This document shows, piece after piece, positions 1 to 7,476 of a stretch of DNA of 32,484 bases. Origin of the DNA: JANMDR01 sp031376425. Lineage in GTDB: Bacteria; Pseudomonadota; Gammaproteobacteria; Burkholderiales; Usitatibacteraceae. A program made the position numbers and the translations under genes. Numbering within the stretch: position 1 is the first letter of the stretch; every line of letters begins with the position of its first letter. Under the pieces are notes generated by a model that was given only the letters and a program-made list of their open reading frames with translations, was not told where the DNA came from and searched no databases. The stretch is from assembly GCA_031376425.1 (NCBI GenBank), contig JANMDR010000218.1, positions 1 to 32,484 of the forward strand. The letters run 5' to 3'.

Positions 1-1
1 C

Positions 2-1201
2 AATCCGCTCAACAAGCATGCGGCGTTTTTATACGTTGCTTGCCCGAAGTGTGGTAAGCCTGCCAAGCGTGAAACAGACACTATGGATACCTTTGTGGAT
101 TCATCGTGGTATTACATGCGCTATTGTTCGCCCGATTCGGCTAATGCGATGGTGGACGCGCGTAATGACTACTGGATGCCAATGGATCAGTACATTGGCG
201 GCATCGAGCATGCGGTGTTGCATTTACTCTACGCCCGATTTTGGACGAAGGTCATGCGTGATTTTGGCCTAATCAAATTTGACGAGCCGTTTACGAATTT
301 ATTCACGCAAGGCATGTTGCTTAACGAGAGTTTTTATCGTCAAAGTGAAGATGGTTCCAAACGCTGGTTTTACCCTACCGAAGTCACAGTTCACCATGAC
401 GAAAAAGGCAAACCAATTAGCGCTACCGCTAAGGAAGATGGGCTTCCCGTGCATTTGGGCGGCATTGAAAAAATGTCGAAATCCAAAAATAATGTAGTAG
501 AACCAAAAGATATTATCGCCACCTTTGGCGCGGATACGGCGCGGTTTTTTACTATGTTCGCAGGCCCTCCAGATATGAGTGCGGCTTGGTCAGATACTGG
601 GGTAGCAGGAGCCTCGCGGTATTTGAATCGCTTATGGGCGTTTGCAGTAAAACACGAGGCTGTAGGTGCTTCAGCAACAACATTTACCGACTTAAGTAGC
701 GCTGCAAAAAAATGCCGTTTTGAAGTGCATTTAAGCCTAAAGCAGGCCAATGCCGACTATAAACGCTTACAGTACAACACCGTGTTATCGGCCTGCATGA
801 AAATACTCAACACCTTAGACACCTTCAGCGCCACCAATGATGCTGCTGCAAGCGCCGTAATTGGCGAGGGCTTTTCAATCTTGCTACGATTGCTATACCC
901 CGTATGCCCACATATTACAGCGCAGTTATGGCTTGATATGGGTTATGCGAAAATCGCTGGCGATATACTTGATACCGCATGGCCGCAGGTAGACGATGCC
1001 GCGTTGCAACAGGACGAGCTAGAATTAGTGGTGCAAATTAACGGCAAATTACGTAGCGCTATCCGCGTCGCGGCCAACGCCAGCAAAGAAGTGATTGAAC
1101 AAACTGCTTTAGCGGACGCACAAGTACAGCATTATTTAGAAGGGCGCGCAGTGAAAAAAGTGATCGTTGTGGCCGGCAAACTCGTTAATGTGGTGGCTTG
1201 A
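2..1201 (+). CDS. leuS: Leucyl-tRNA synthetase, C-terminal part (5' end outside window)
   Basis: This is the 3' part of a class I aminoacyl-tRNA synthetase that charges tRNA-Leu with leucine in the cytoplasm. The reading frame is open from the left edge, and its first residues include a CPKCG zinc-type motif and the DTMDTFVDSSWYY stretch typical of LeuS. The class I signature KMSKS lies at 470-484, followed by the SKNNVVEPKDII stretch. The rest matches the anticodon-binding and C-terminal region. About 400 residues are visible; the HIGH motif and the editing domain must lie upstream. The stop TGA shares its last base with the lptE start, so the two genes are probably co-translated. Identification is firm; only the missing 5' end limits the call. 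Confidence 0.97.
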   Translation, partial: NPLNKHAAFLYVACPKCGKPAKRETDTMDTFVDSSWYYMRYCSPDSANAMVDARNDYWMPMDQYIGGIEHAVLHLLYARFWTKVMRDFGLIKFDEPFTNLFTQGMLLNESFYRQSEDGSKRWFYPTEVTVHHDEKGKPISATAKEDGLPVHLGGIEKMSKSKNNVVEPKDIIATFGADTARFFTMFAGPPDMSAAWSDTGVAGASRYLNRLWAFAVKHEAVGASATTFTDLSSAAKKCRFEVHLSLKQANADYKRLQYNTVLSACMKILNTLDTFSATNDAAASAVIGEGFSILLRLLYPVCPHITAQLWLDMGYAKIAGDILDTAWPQVDDAALQQDELELVVQINGKLRSAIRVAANASKEVIEQTALADAQVQHYLEGRAVKKVIVVAGKLVNVVA

Positions 1202-1782
1202 TGTGGCACTCTAAGGTATCGCTGACAGCGCTGCGCCAGCGCTGTTATGCCGTGTGCTTATTTGCAGCCGTTGCCAGTCTCGCTGGTTGCGGCTTTGCAT
1301 TGCGCGGCGATTATGTAGTGCCGTACACTGGAGTATTCATCAGTGCCGCACCGAACTCGCAAATAATAAGTACCTTAAAACGTGAATTGCAAGCCACTAA
1401 TAAGTTTGAGCCCAATGCCAAAGCGGCACAGGCGCAGCTCAATATTGTTTTAGAAGATCGCGATAAGAAAATTCTGTCGCTCTCCGGCGCGGGTAGAGTG
1501 CGCGAGTTTCAACTAAAAACTACGGTGCAATTCCAGCTCGTTGAAGCCACGGGTGCTGTCATCATCGCCACCAACGAACTATCATTGGTTCGGCGCATGA
1601 GCTTTGACGATGCGCAGGTGGTTTCTAAGCAACAAGAAGAAGCTTTATTGTTTGCTGATATGGAACGCGACATAGCCCAACAAATTATGCGGCGCGTTAC
1701 AGTTGCTTCTAATTTAGTAAAGAGCGATTTAGCGAAAAGTGCGCCCCTCGCTCCCATCCCCGCTAGCCCTGCAAAGCCGTAA
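1201..1782 (+). CDS. lptE: LPS-assembly lipoprotein LptE
   Basis: LptE is an outer-membrane lipoprotein that plugs the LptD barrel and helps insert lipopolysaccharide into the outer leaflet. The 193-residue product has a basic N-terminus, a hydrophobic segment and a lipobox LAGC with the lipidated cysteine at residue 30. The following GFALRG stretch is typical of LptE/RlpB. A TTG three bases earlier is in frame, but the ATG at 1201 overlapping the leuS stop is the better start. The position between leuS and holA is the usual proteobacterial location and supports the call. The C-terminus ends in an Ala/Pro/Lys-rich stretch. Confidence 0.9.
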   Translation: MWHSKVSLTALRQRCYAVCLFAAVASLAGCGFALRGDYVVPYTGVFISAAPNSQIISTLKRELQATNKFEPNAKAAQAQLNIVLEDRDKKILSLSGAGRVREFQLKTTVQFQLVEATGAVIIATNELSLVRRMSFDDAQVVSKQQEEALLFADMERDIAQQIMRRVTVASNLVKSDLAKSAPLAPIPASPAKP

Positions 1783-1802
1783 CCCCATAAAATAGGGCAT
1801 CT

Positions 1803-2816
1803 ATGGCCATCAAACAAACAGCGGAGCAATTTCTAAAATCACCGCATAAAAAACTCTCACCGCTCTATGTCGTACACGGTGCCGAGCCATTGGGCATCAT
1901 TGAAGCATGTGATGCACTACGCAAAGCAGCGCGTGAGGCGGGCTATTCTGAGCAGGAAATTTATACCTTTGAACGTGGCTTTGATTTTAGTAAGTTAACC
2001 ATGGCTGTGAACGCCTTATCGCTGTTTGCAAGCCAACGTATTTTAGAAATTCGCATTCCGAGTGGTAAACCCGGCCGCGAAGGTAGTGCGGCATTAGAAG
2101 CGTTTTGCAATCAATTGCCCGAAGACACCATCAGCATTGTAATCTTGCCGGAAATTGATTGGCAAACCCGCAACACCAAATGGTTTATGGCGCTTGAATC
2201 GGCTGGGTTTGTGATCGAATCACAACCAGTTGACTTGGCAAAACTACCTGCATGGTTGCTAGCCCGTATGCAGCGTAACCAGCAAAGCGCCAACACGGAC
2301 GCGCTACTATTTTTAGCCGAGGCCGTAGAAGGTAATTTAATTGCTGGCGCACAGGAAGTAGCAAAACTAGCATTACTGTGCCCACCCGGCGAAGTATCTG
2401 AGGAGCAATTGCGCGACTGTGTACTCAATGTATCGCGCTTTAATCCGTTTTCACTAACAGAGGCGATTCACCAAGCCGATGCCAAGCGCTTCGATCAAAT
2501 GTTGTCCGGCCTACGCGCTGAAGGTGAAGCACCCCCACTATTGCTGTGGGTACTCGCCAACGAGCTACGTTCCATGCTGCGGGTAGCTGGTGCAACCACA
2601 TCTGGTCGCCCACCACACGCGTCGAAAATGGCGGAACTTGGCCGTAGCGTACGCCGCCACAGCCGCGCAGGTTTAGAAGCAATGCTCTTGCACGCCGCGC
2701 AAATTGACCGCATGATAAAGGGCATTGATAGCCGTGAACCGTGGGACCATTTGCTGAAATTGGGTATGCACATGGCGGGCAGCAGCAATGACAACAACTT
2801 ACCGAAATTTGAATAA
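1803..2816 (+). CDS. holA: DNA polymerase III delta subunit
   Basis: HolA is the clamp-loader delta subunit that opens the beta sliding clamp during replisome loading. The 337-residue protein has the usual family length. Its N-terminal part contains the PLYVVHGAEPL stretch, the counterpart of the Y-(L/V)-(I/V)-x-G-x-(D/E)-P-L motif in this family, and it has an RxxRNTKWF segment in the middle. The delta subunit naturally lacks a working Walker A, and none is seen here. It lies 20 bases after lptE, and its TAA stop shares a base with the proA ATG, pointing to a common transcript. Confidence 0.93.
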   Translation: MAIKQTAEQFLKSPHKKLSPLYVVHGAEPLGIIEACDALRKAAREAGYSEQEIYTFERGFDFSKLTMAVNALSLFASQRILEIRIPSGKPGREGSAALEAFCNQLPEDTISIVILPEIDWQTRNTKWFMALESAGFVIESQPVDLAKLPAWLLARMQRNQQSANTDALLFLAEAVEGNLIAGAQEVAKLALLCPPGEVSEEQLRDCVLNVSRFNPFSLTEAIHQADAKRFDQMLSGLRAEGEAPPLLLWVLANELRSMLRVAGATTSGRPPHASKMAELGRSVRRHSRAGLEAMLLHAAQIDRMIKGIDSREPWDHLLKLGMHMAGSSNDNNLPKFE

Positions 2817-4102
2817 TGAATGCCACTATTTCACTTGAACAAACCATGCAACATATCGGCGCCACCGCCAAAGCGACGGCACGCAAATTAAGTGCTGCCA
2901 GCACGGCGCAAAAAAATGCTGCACTTGAGGCCATTGCACTGCATCTCATGAGCAACACCGAGGCGCTCCTGCAAGCCAACGCCAACGATGTCGCGCGTGC
3001 CGTCGAGATGGGCTTAGAACAGGCTTTTGTGGACCGTTTAAAGCTATCGCGCACCAGCATTGCCGCAATGGCGCAAGGCCTGCGCGAAATTGCGACCTTG
3101 ACTGACCCTGTGGGTGAAATAAGCGGCTTAAAATTTCGCCCATCAGGCATTCAAGTGGGTCATATGCGGGTGCCGTTGGGTGTGGTGGGTATTATTTACG
3201 AATCGCGCCCCAATGTAACGGCGGATGCAGCAGGACTTTGTATTAAATCGGGCAACGCTTGCATATTACGCGGCGGTTCTGATGCGCTGAACTCAAACCA
3301 GCAAATTGCCTTGTGCGTACGTCAAGGCCTAGTAGATGCTGGGCTTTCAGCCGATTGCGTGCAAGTGCTGGACACGCCTGACCGCGCGGCAGTAGGTATG
3401 CTGATCCGTATGAAAGGCGTAGTGGATGTGATTATTCCGCGCGGGGGCAAAAGCTTAACCGAGCGGATTGCCAACGAAGCCTCAGTGCCAGTGATTAAAC
3501 ATCTGGATGGCATTTGCCATGTTTATGTAGATGCTGATGCTGATATGGAGATGGCATTAGCCATTGCCGATAATGCCAAAACCCAACGCTACAGCCCGTG
3601 CAATACGATGGAATGTTTGTTGGTTTCAGCCGATATTGCAACTCAATTCTTACCTAAAATTGCTGCTATCTACGCCATGAAAAAAGTTGAAATACGGGCA
3701 TCTTCAGATGCTTTTAATATCATCAAAGTCAGCGGCGTTGATGCCAATTTGAAAGTAGCAACCGAAGACGATTTTCATACTGAATATTTAGCCCCCATCG
3801 TGTCGATAAAAATTGTCGCCGATATCGATGCGGCGATGGATCACATTGCAACCTATGGCTCAGCGCATACCGACAGCATCATCACCAATAACCACAGCCG
3901 CGCAATGCGCTTTTTGCGCGAGGTGAATTCAAGCTCGGTGATGATTAACGCCTCTACCCGTTTTGCCGATGGGTTTGAATACGGGCTCGGTGCTGAAATT
4001 GGGATTTCAACCGATAAATTACATGCGCGTGGGCCTGTGGGCTTGGAAGGCTTAACATCACAAAAATGGGTGGTTTTTGGCACCGGTCAAATTCGTAGCT
4101 AA
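2816..4102 (+). CDS. proA: Gamma-glutamyl phosphate reductase
   Basis: ProA reduces gamma-glutamyl phosphate to glutamate-5-semialdehyde with NADPH, the second step of proline synthesis from glutamate. The 428-residue protein has the family length and aldehyde-dehydrogenase-like fold. Visible landmarks are GVVGIIYESRPNVTADAA, the glycine-rich RGGKSL segment, the likely catalytic cysteine 262 in SPCNTMECLL, and the C-terminal FADGFEYGLGAEIGIST. The start overlaps the holA stop by one base. proC, which encodes the last enzyme of the pathway, lies about 8 kb away on the other strand. No proB is visible in the window. Confidence 0.96.
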   Translation: MNATISLEQTMQHIGATAKATARKLSAASTAQKNAALEAIALHLMSNTEALLQANANDVARAVEMGLEQAFVDRLKLSRTSIAAMAQGLREIATLTDPVGEISGLKFRPSGIQVGHMRVPLGVVGIIYESRPNVTADAAGLCIKSGNACILRGGSDALNSNQQIALCVRQGLVDAGLSADCVQVLDTPDRAAVGMLIRMKGVVDVIIPRGGKSLTERIANEASVPVIKHLDGICHVYVDADADMEMALAIADNAKTQRYSPCNTMECLLVSADIATQFLPKIAAIYAMKKVEIRASSDAFNIIKVSGVDANLKVATEDDFHTEYLAPIVSIKIVADIDAAMDHIATYGSAHTDSIITNNHSRAMRFLREVNSSSVMINASTRFADGFEYGLGAEIGISTDKLHARGPVGLEGLTSQKWVVFGTGQIRS

Positions 4103-4140
4103 GCACGAATGCTACGCATAAACCGTCTTGGTCGCCGCCA

Positions 4141-4878
4141 ATGATCCGTATTGGCTGCTTCGGCGGCACCTTTGACCCTGTACACAAAGGGCATGTGGCG
4201 CTAGCGGTAGCAGCAGCACGGTTTTTGGCGTTGGATCGGTTAATTGTATTGCCTGTGGGTAATCCTTATCACCGTGGCAGAATGCCCATAGCAAGCTCGT
4301 TACAACGTAACATCATGCTTGAATTAGCATTTGCGTATGAGCCCTATTTTGCGCAAAGCAGGTGTAAAGTAGTGATTGACTCTCGTGAACAACATCGTAG
4401 TGGTCCCACTTACACTATTGATACCTTGATTGAACTGCGTAGCGAGCTTGCTGCGGAGTACGAAGCAGAGTTTAAAGCAGAGGTCAGTCTTGTGTGGATT
4501 ATCGGGAGCGATGCCTTCGCACAATTGCCTACTTGGAGCCGTTTTGAACAGTTATTTGACTACGCGCATTTTGCAGTCGCCATGCGGATAGAAGCGGGAA
4601 CAGAAGCGAAGATTGAGGCGAAAAGCGAAAACGGTAATATCGCCACTACAAAAACGCCTGAAAACGCTTTTAAAAATAGCATCTTTAAGCACAAAGCTGA
4701 CAACGCGGTAGCATTATTTAGTGCTGGAACACATGGCGCTTGGTTGGAGTTGGCGGTAGACTTGCCAAACGCTTCTTCCACGCAAGCAAGAGCCGCTATA
4801 AAGCAAATGGGATCGCTTGACGATTTATTAGCACCACCAGTTGCACAATTCATTCTAGATAATAAGCTTTATCGATAA
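4141..4878 (+). CDS. nadD: Nicotinate-nucleotide adenylyltransferase with a polar insertion
   Basis: NadD transfers AMP from ATP to nicotinate mononucleotide, making deamido-NAD in NAD biosynthesis. The nucleotidyltransferase motif GGTFDPVHKGH is at the N-terminus, and the SST-containing motif (NASSTQARAAI) lies near the C-terminus. The product is 245 residues, longer than the roughly 210-220 usual in the family. The excess is mainly a charged, low-complexity stretch of about 40 residues (roughly residues 147-190, rich in E, A, K, N and T) between two core strands. It precedes rsfS, a very common partner. The shine-dalgarno sequence is weak, and the gap to proA is 38 bases. Confidence 0.93.
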   Translation: MIRIGCFGGTFDPVHKGHVALAVAAARFLALDRLIVLPVGNPYHRGRMPIASSLQRNIMLELAFAYEPYFAQSRCKVVIDSREQHRSGPTYTIDTLIELRSELAAEYEAEFKAEVSLVWIIGSDAFAQLPTWSRFEQLFDYAHFAVAMRIEAGTEAKIEAKSENGNIATTKTPENAFKNSIFKHKADNAVALFSAGTHGAWLELAVDLPNASSTQARAAIKQMGSLDDLLAPPVAQFILDNKLYR

Positions 4879-4943
4879 ATGCAACAGCAAAATTTCCGCA
4901 TCAACTTTTAATCACTTAACCCTTGGGGGCAATTTTCAACAAC

Positions 4944-6272
4944 ATGGCTAAATCAACTACCACTACCAAATCATCATCCACACTGACGCCACTAGCACTA
5001 CTCGTTATCGATGCTTTAGAAGAAATTAAGGCGCGCGATATCCTGATGCTCGACGTTACGCATATTACTACCGTATGCGATTTTGTCGTGATTACGAGTG
5101 CTGATTCAACCCGCCAAACTAAAGCCCTCGCACGCAATGTGCTCGATCGTTCCCGCGAAGCTGGGCATAGCGTTGTTGGCCTAGAAGGTGAACAAGCTGG
5201 CGAGTGGGTTCTGGTAGATTTAGGCGATATCGTGATCCATATTTTGCAGCCGGTCGCGCGCGAATATTATAATTTAGAGGAACGTTGGGCTGAGGGTCGT
5301 GTGGTGTTCCCCGTACCTGCTGGCAAGAAGGTTAAAGCGGCAACGACTGTTGATGATGTTTTAGCCCGCAAAGAAGAGAAGGCTGAAGCCGTAGTAGCAC
5401 CCAAGAAGAAGAAAACTGTTGCCAAGAAGCCTGCGCCAAAAAAGGTGATAGCAAAAGTAGCCGCCAAGGTAGTAAGCAAAGCCACAGCGAAGGCGAAAGT
5501 AGCGGCACCAAAAGTAAGCGCAAAAACACCGCTAAAAACCACAAAAGCTACTACCAAACCAACTACAACAGTTGCTAAGAAAACCATCACTAAAGCAAAA
5601 CCCATAGCCGCTGTTACGAAGAAAAAACCTGTAGCAAAAATAGCCGTCAAAGTACCAAAGGTAACCAAGACAGCTGCTGCAACTAAACCAACCACTAAAT
5701 CAACCACTAAGCCAACCACGAAATTAGCGGTCAAGCCTATTGCCAAACCTACCACTAAAAAAGCTACTCCTGTATCGGCAAAAAAACCGGTCGCTAAAAA
5801 AGTGATTGCTAAAGTTGCTGTAAAAAAACCCTCCCCTAAAGTAACCACCAAAGTAGCGAGCAAGCCGGTAACTAAAAAAGTATCGGGTGTGGCAAAAATA
5901 GTAAAAGCTGCAAAAGCATTAGTGAAAGCTGTCACTAAAACACCTAGTAAAATAGCAAAAAAACCGGTAGCCAAAATCGTTGCTAAAGCTCCAAAAACTA
6001 CAGCAAGTAAAGTCATGAAAAAACCCGTAGAAAAAAAATCTACCGCCACCGTTAAATTAGCTAAAGCGAAAAAAACCGTCGCTAAAACCACTACTAAGCC
6101 CGCCGCTAAAGCTGTGGCCAAGGCCGTGGTTAAATCAGTGGTTAAATCAGTGGCTAAAGCAGCGCCCAAAACTGCAGCGAAAGTTACGGCAAAAGCAACA
6201 AGCAAAGCCACTACAAAAACCGCGCCAAAAGCCAAAGCCTCGGTCAAACTTGCCGGGCGTAAAAAGAGTTAA
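4944..6272 (+). CDS. rsfS: Ribosomal silencing factor RsfS with a long histone-H1-like tail
   Basis: RsfS binds ribosomal protein L14 on the 50S subunit and blocks subunit joining when nutrients are scarce. The first ~130 residues are a normal RsfS domain, with landmarks DVTHITTVCDFVVITS, GEWVLVDLGDIVIHI and EERWAEG. After that come about 310 residues made almost only of Lys, Ala, Val, Thr and Pro (units such as KPVAK, KPTTK and KKTVAK), resembling eukaryotic histone H1 and bacterial H1-like or AlgP proteins. Family members usually end near 110-140 residues. I prefer the ATG at 4944 over the TTG at 4923, because MAKSTTT begins there. The tail could bind nucleic acid or rRNA; that is inference. 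It continues in frame to the stop with no interruption. Confidence 0.9.
   Translation: MAKSTTTTKSSSTLTPLALLVIDALEEIKARDILMLDVTHITTVCDFVVITSADSTRQTKALARNVLDRSREAGHSVVGLEGEQAGEWVLVDLGDIVIHILQPVAREYYNLEERWAEGRVVFPVPAGKKVKAATTVDDVLARKEEKAEAVVAPKKKKTVAKKPAPKKVIAKVAAKVVSKATAKAKVAAPKVSAKTPLKTTKATTKPTTTVAKKTITKAKPIAAVTKKKPVAKIAVKVPKVTKTAAATKPTTKSTTKPTTKLAVKPIAKPTTKKATPVSAKKPVAKKVIAKVAVKKPSPKVTTKVASKPVTKKVSGVAKIVKAAKALVKAVTKTPSKIAKKPVAKIVAKAPKTTASKVMKKPVEKKSTATVKLAKAKKTVAKTTTKPAAKAVAKAVVKSVVKSVAKAAPKTAAKVTAKATSKATTKTAPKAKASVKLAGRKKS
5689..5724 (+). repeat. Three 12-bp tandem repeats inside the rsfS tail
   Basis: Three adjacent copies of a CAACCACTAAAT-like unit sit at 5689-5700, 5701-5712 and 5713-5724. 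They differ by two changes in copy 2 and one in copy 3. Each adds four residues of the TTK[S/P] type and keeps the reading frame. The high identity at the DNA level suggests recent duplication. Confidence 0.85.
6126..6149 (+). repeat. Perfect 12-bp tandem duplication in the rsfS tail
   Basis: The unit GTGGTTAAATCA is present twice in direct succession (6126-6137 and 6138-6149). A diverged third copy follows (GTGGCTAAAGCA, 6150-6161). Each unit encodes VVKS or a close variant, so a change in copy number would lengthen the tail by four residues without a frameshift. Confidence 0.85.
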
Positions 6273-6749
6273 TTGAAGCTCACCGTCGTTGCATTGGCGC
6301 ATAAACTACCCGCTTGGGCGCAGGATGCTGTTGACACCTACACCAAGCGGATGCCGCCCGAATGCCGCATTGTTATTGATCAACTAAAACCAGAAGACCG
6401 CGCTAGTAAGTCAACCCAAGTTGTGCTTGAAACTGAAGCTGCACGGCTTGAAACCATCATTAGCAAACACAGCAAATCGGCCACCCGCATTGTGCTAGAT
6501 GAGCGCGGCATCATGCTCACAACTATGCAACTTAGCACGTGGCTAACCGCATGGCTAAGCAATGGCGAGAGCCCCATCTTTATCATTGGTAGTGCCGATG
6601 GCTTGGCACCATCCATTAAGCAAAAGGCACACAAAACCATCGCGGTATCGGGCTTCACACTGCCACATGCAATGGTGCAACCATTATTGTGTGAGCAACT
6701 TTACCGCGCTTGGTCCATCACCCAAAATCATCCTTATCATCGCGAATAA
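6273..6749 (+). CDS. rlmH: 23S rRNA pseudouridine-1915 N3-methyltransferase
   Basis: RlmH is a small SPOUT methyltransferase that methylates pseudouridine 1915 in helix 69 of 23S rRNA, acting on assembled 70S ribosomes. The 158-residue product has the family length and the knotted C-terminal half: LDERG, the SAM-binding IIGSADGL stretch, and a C-terminal LCEQLYRAWSI followed by PYHRE. The start is TTG at 6273, directly after the rsfS stop with no gap. The AAGAG inside the last rsfS codons is the likely ribosome binding site, so the two are probably translationally coupled. The rsfS-rlmH pairing is common in bacteria. Confidence 0.95.
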   Translation: MKLTVVALAHKLPAWAQDAVDTYTKRMPPECRIVIDQLKPEDRASKSTQVVLETEAARLETIISKHSKSATRIVLDERGIMLTTMQLSTWLTAWLSNGESPIFIIGSADGLAPSIKQKAHKTIAVSGFTLPHAMVQPLLCEQLYRAWSITQNHPYHRE

Positions 6750-6767
6750 AACGACCATCAATAGTCA

Positions 6768-7421
6768 ATGAGTAAAATGCAAACCACCATTTATCTTGCG
6801 TCAAAAAGCCCGCGTCGCCGAGAATTGTTGCATCAAATTGGTGTCCCATTCGAACTATTGCTCTTGCGCGAGGCTCCCGCAATTGGGGTATCGGCAAAAC
6901 GCCGTTTGGATGATCCATCGTGGGCAAGCCGGTGCGATGTAGATGAATCGCCACTCGACAACGAATCGCCGCGCGATTATGTCGAACGCGTCGTAACGCT
7001 AAAGGCTAATGCCGCCAACAAGGTCATGCTCGCGCGCAAACTGGTAACGCGCCCGATTCTAGCAGCCGACACCACCGTAGTACTTAATAATAAAATTATC
7101 GGTAAGCCTGTAGACACGAATGATGCGGCTGCCACTTTACGCGCCCTGTCGGGCCAGACCCACCAAGTGATGACCGGTATCGCCTTACATCATCAAGGCG
7201 CATTACACTTTCTTTTGTCAGTTAGTGATGTGCGTTTTAAGGCGTTAACTGAGTCTGAAATTCAGCGCTATATTCTCACCGGCGAGCCCATGGATAAGGC
7301 TGGCAGTTACGCCGTACAAGGCCGAGCCGCCGCCTTCGTGGCGCATCTGGCGGGTAGTTATTCAGGCGTTATGGGGCTGCCATTGCACGAAACAGCAACG
7401 CTGCTGGCACAATTAAATTAG
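6768..7421 (+). CDS. maf: Maf-family nucleoside triphosphate pyrophosphatase
   Basis: Maf proteins hydrolyse non-canonical or excess nucleoside triphosphates (dTTP/UTP and modified forms) to monophosphates in the cytoplasm. Motifs visible are the N-terminal ASKSPRRRELL, RDYVERV, the metal-site ADTTVV, and GKPVD. The 217 residues fit the family, with a slightly long N-terminal half between FELL and the ESPRDYVERV segment. The first ATG at 6768 is used; an alternative ATG lies three codons later. It follows rlmH by 18 bases and precedes rng, a standard order in betaproteobacteria. Which Maf subfamily (YhdE or YceF type) it belongs to is not certain from inspection. Confidence 0.93.
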   Translation: MSKMQTTIYLASKSPRRRELLHQIGVPFELLLLREAPAIGVSAKRRLDDPSWASRCDVDESPLDNESPRDYVERVVTLKANAANKVMLARKLVTRPILAADTTVVLNNKIIGKPVDTNDAAATLRALSGQTHQVMTGIALHHQGALHFLLSVSDVRFKALTESEIQRYILTGEPMDKAGSYAVQGRAAAFVAHLAGSYSGVMGLPLHETATLLAQLN

Positions 7422-7476
7422 CCTAAAGCAGCAATTGCGGTACACTCGAACTAACTAATTATTTGGCGGTGACTTC

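Noticed and set aside
2440..3150. A 236-residue open frame on the minus strand across holA and proA
   Set aside because: It runs against two well-recognised genes, has no family features and crosses their junction.
5267..6247. A 326-residue open frame on the minus strand opposite the rsfS tail
   Set aside because: It is the mirror of a Lys/Ala/Thr-rich repeat, which gives few stop codons on the other strand. The product is a monotonous Ala/Val/Thr/Phe chain without a ribosome binding site or known fold.
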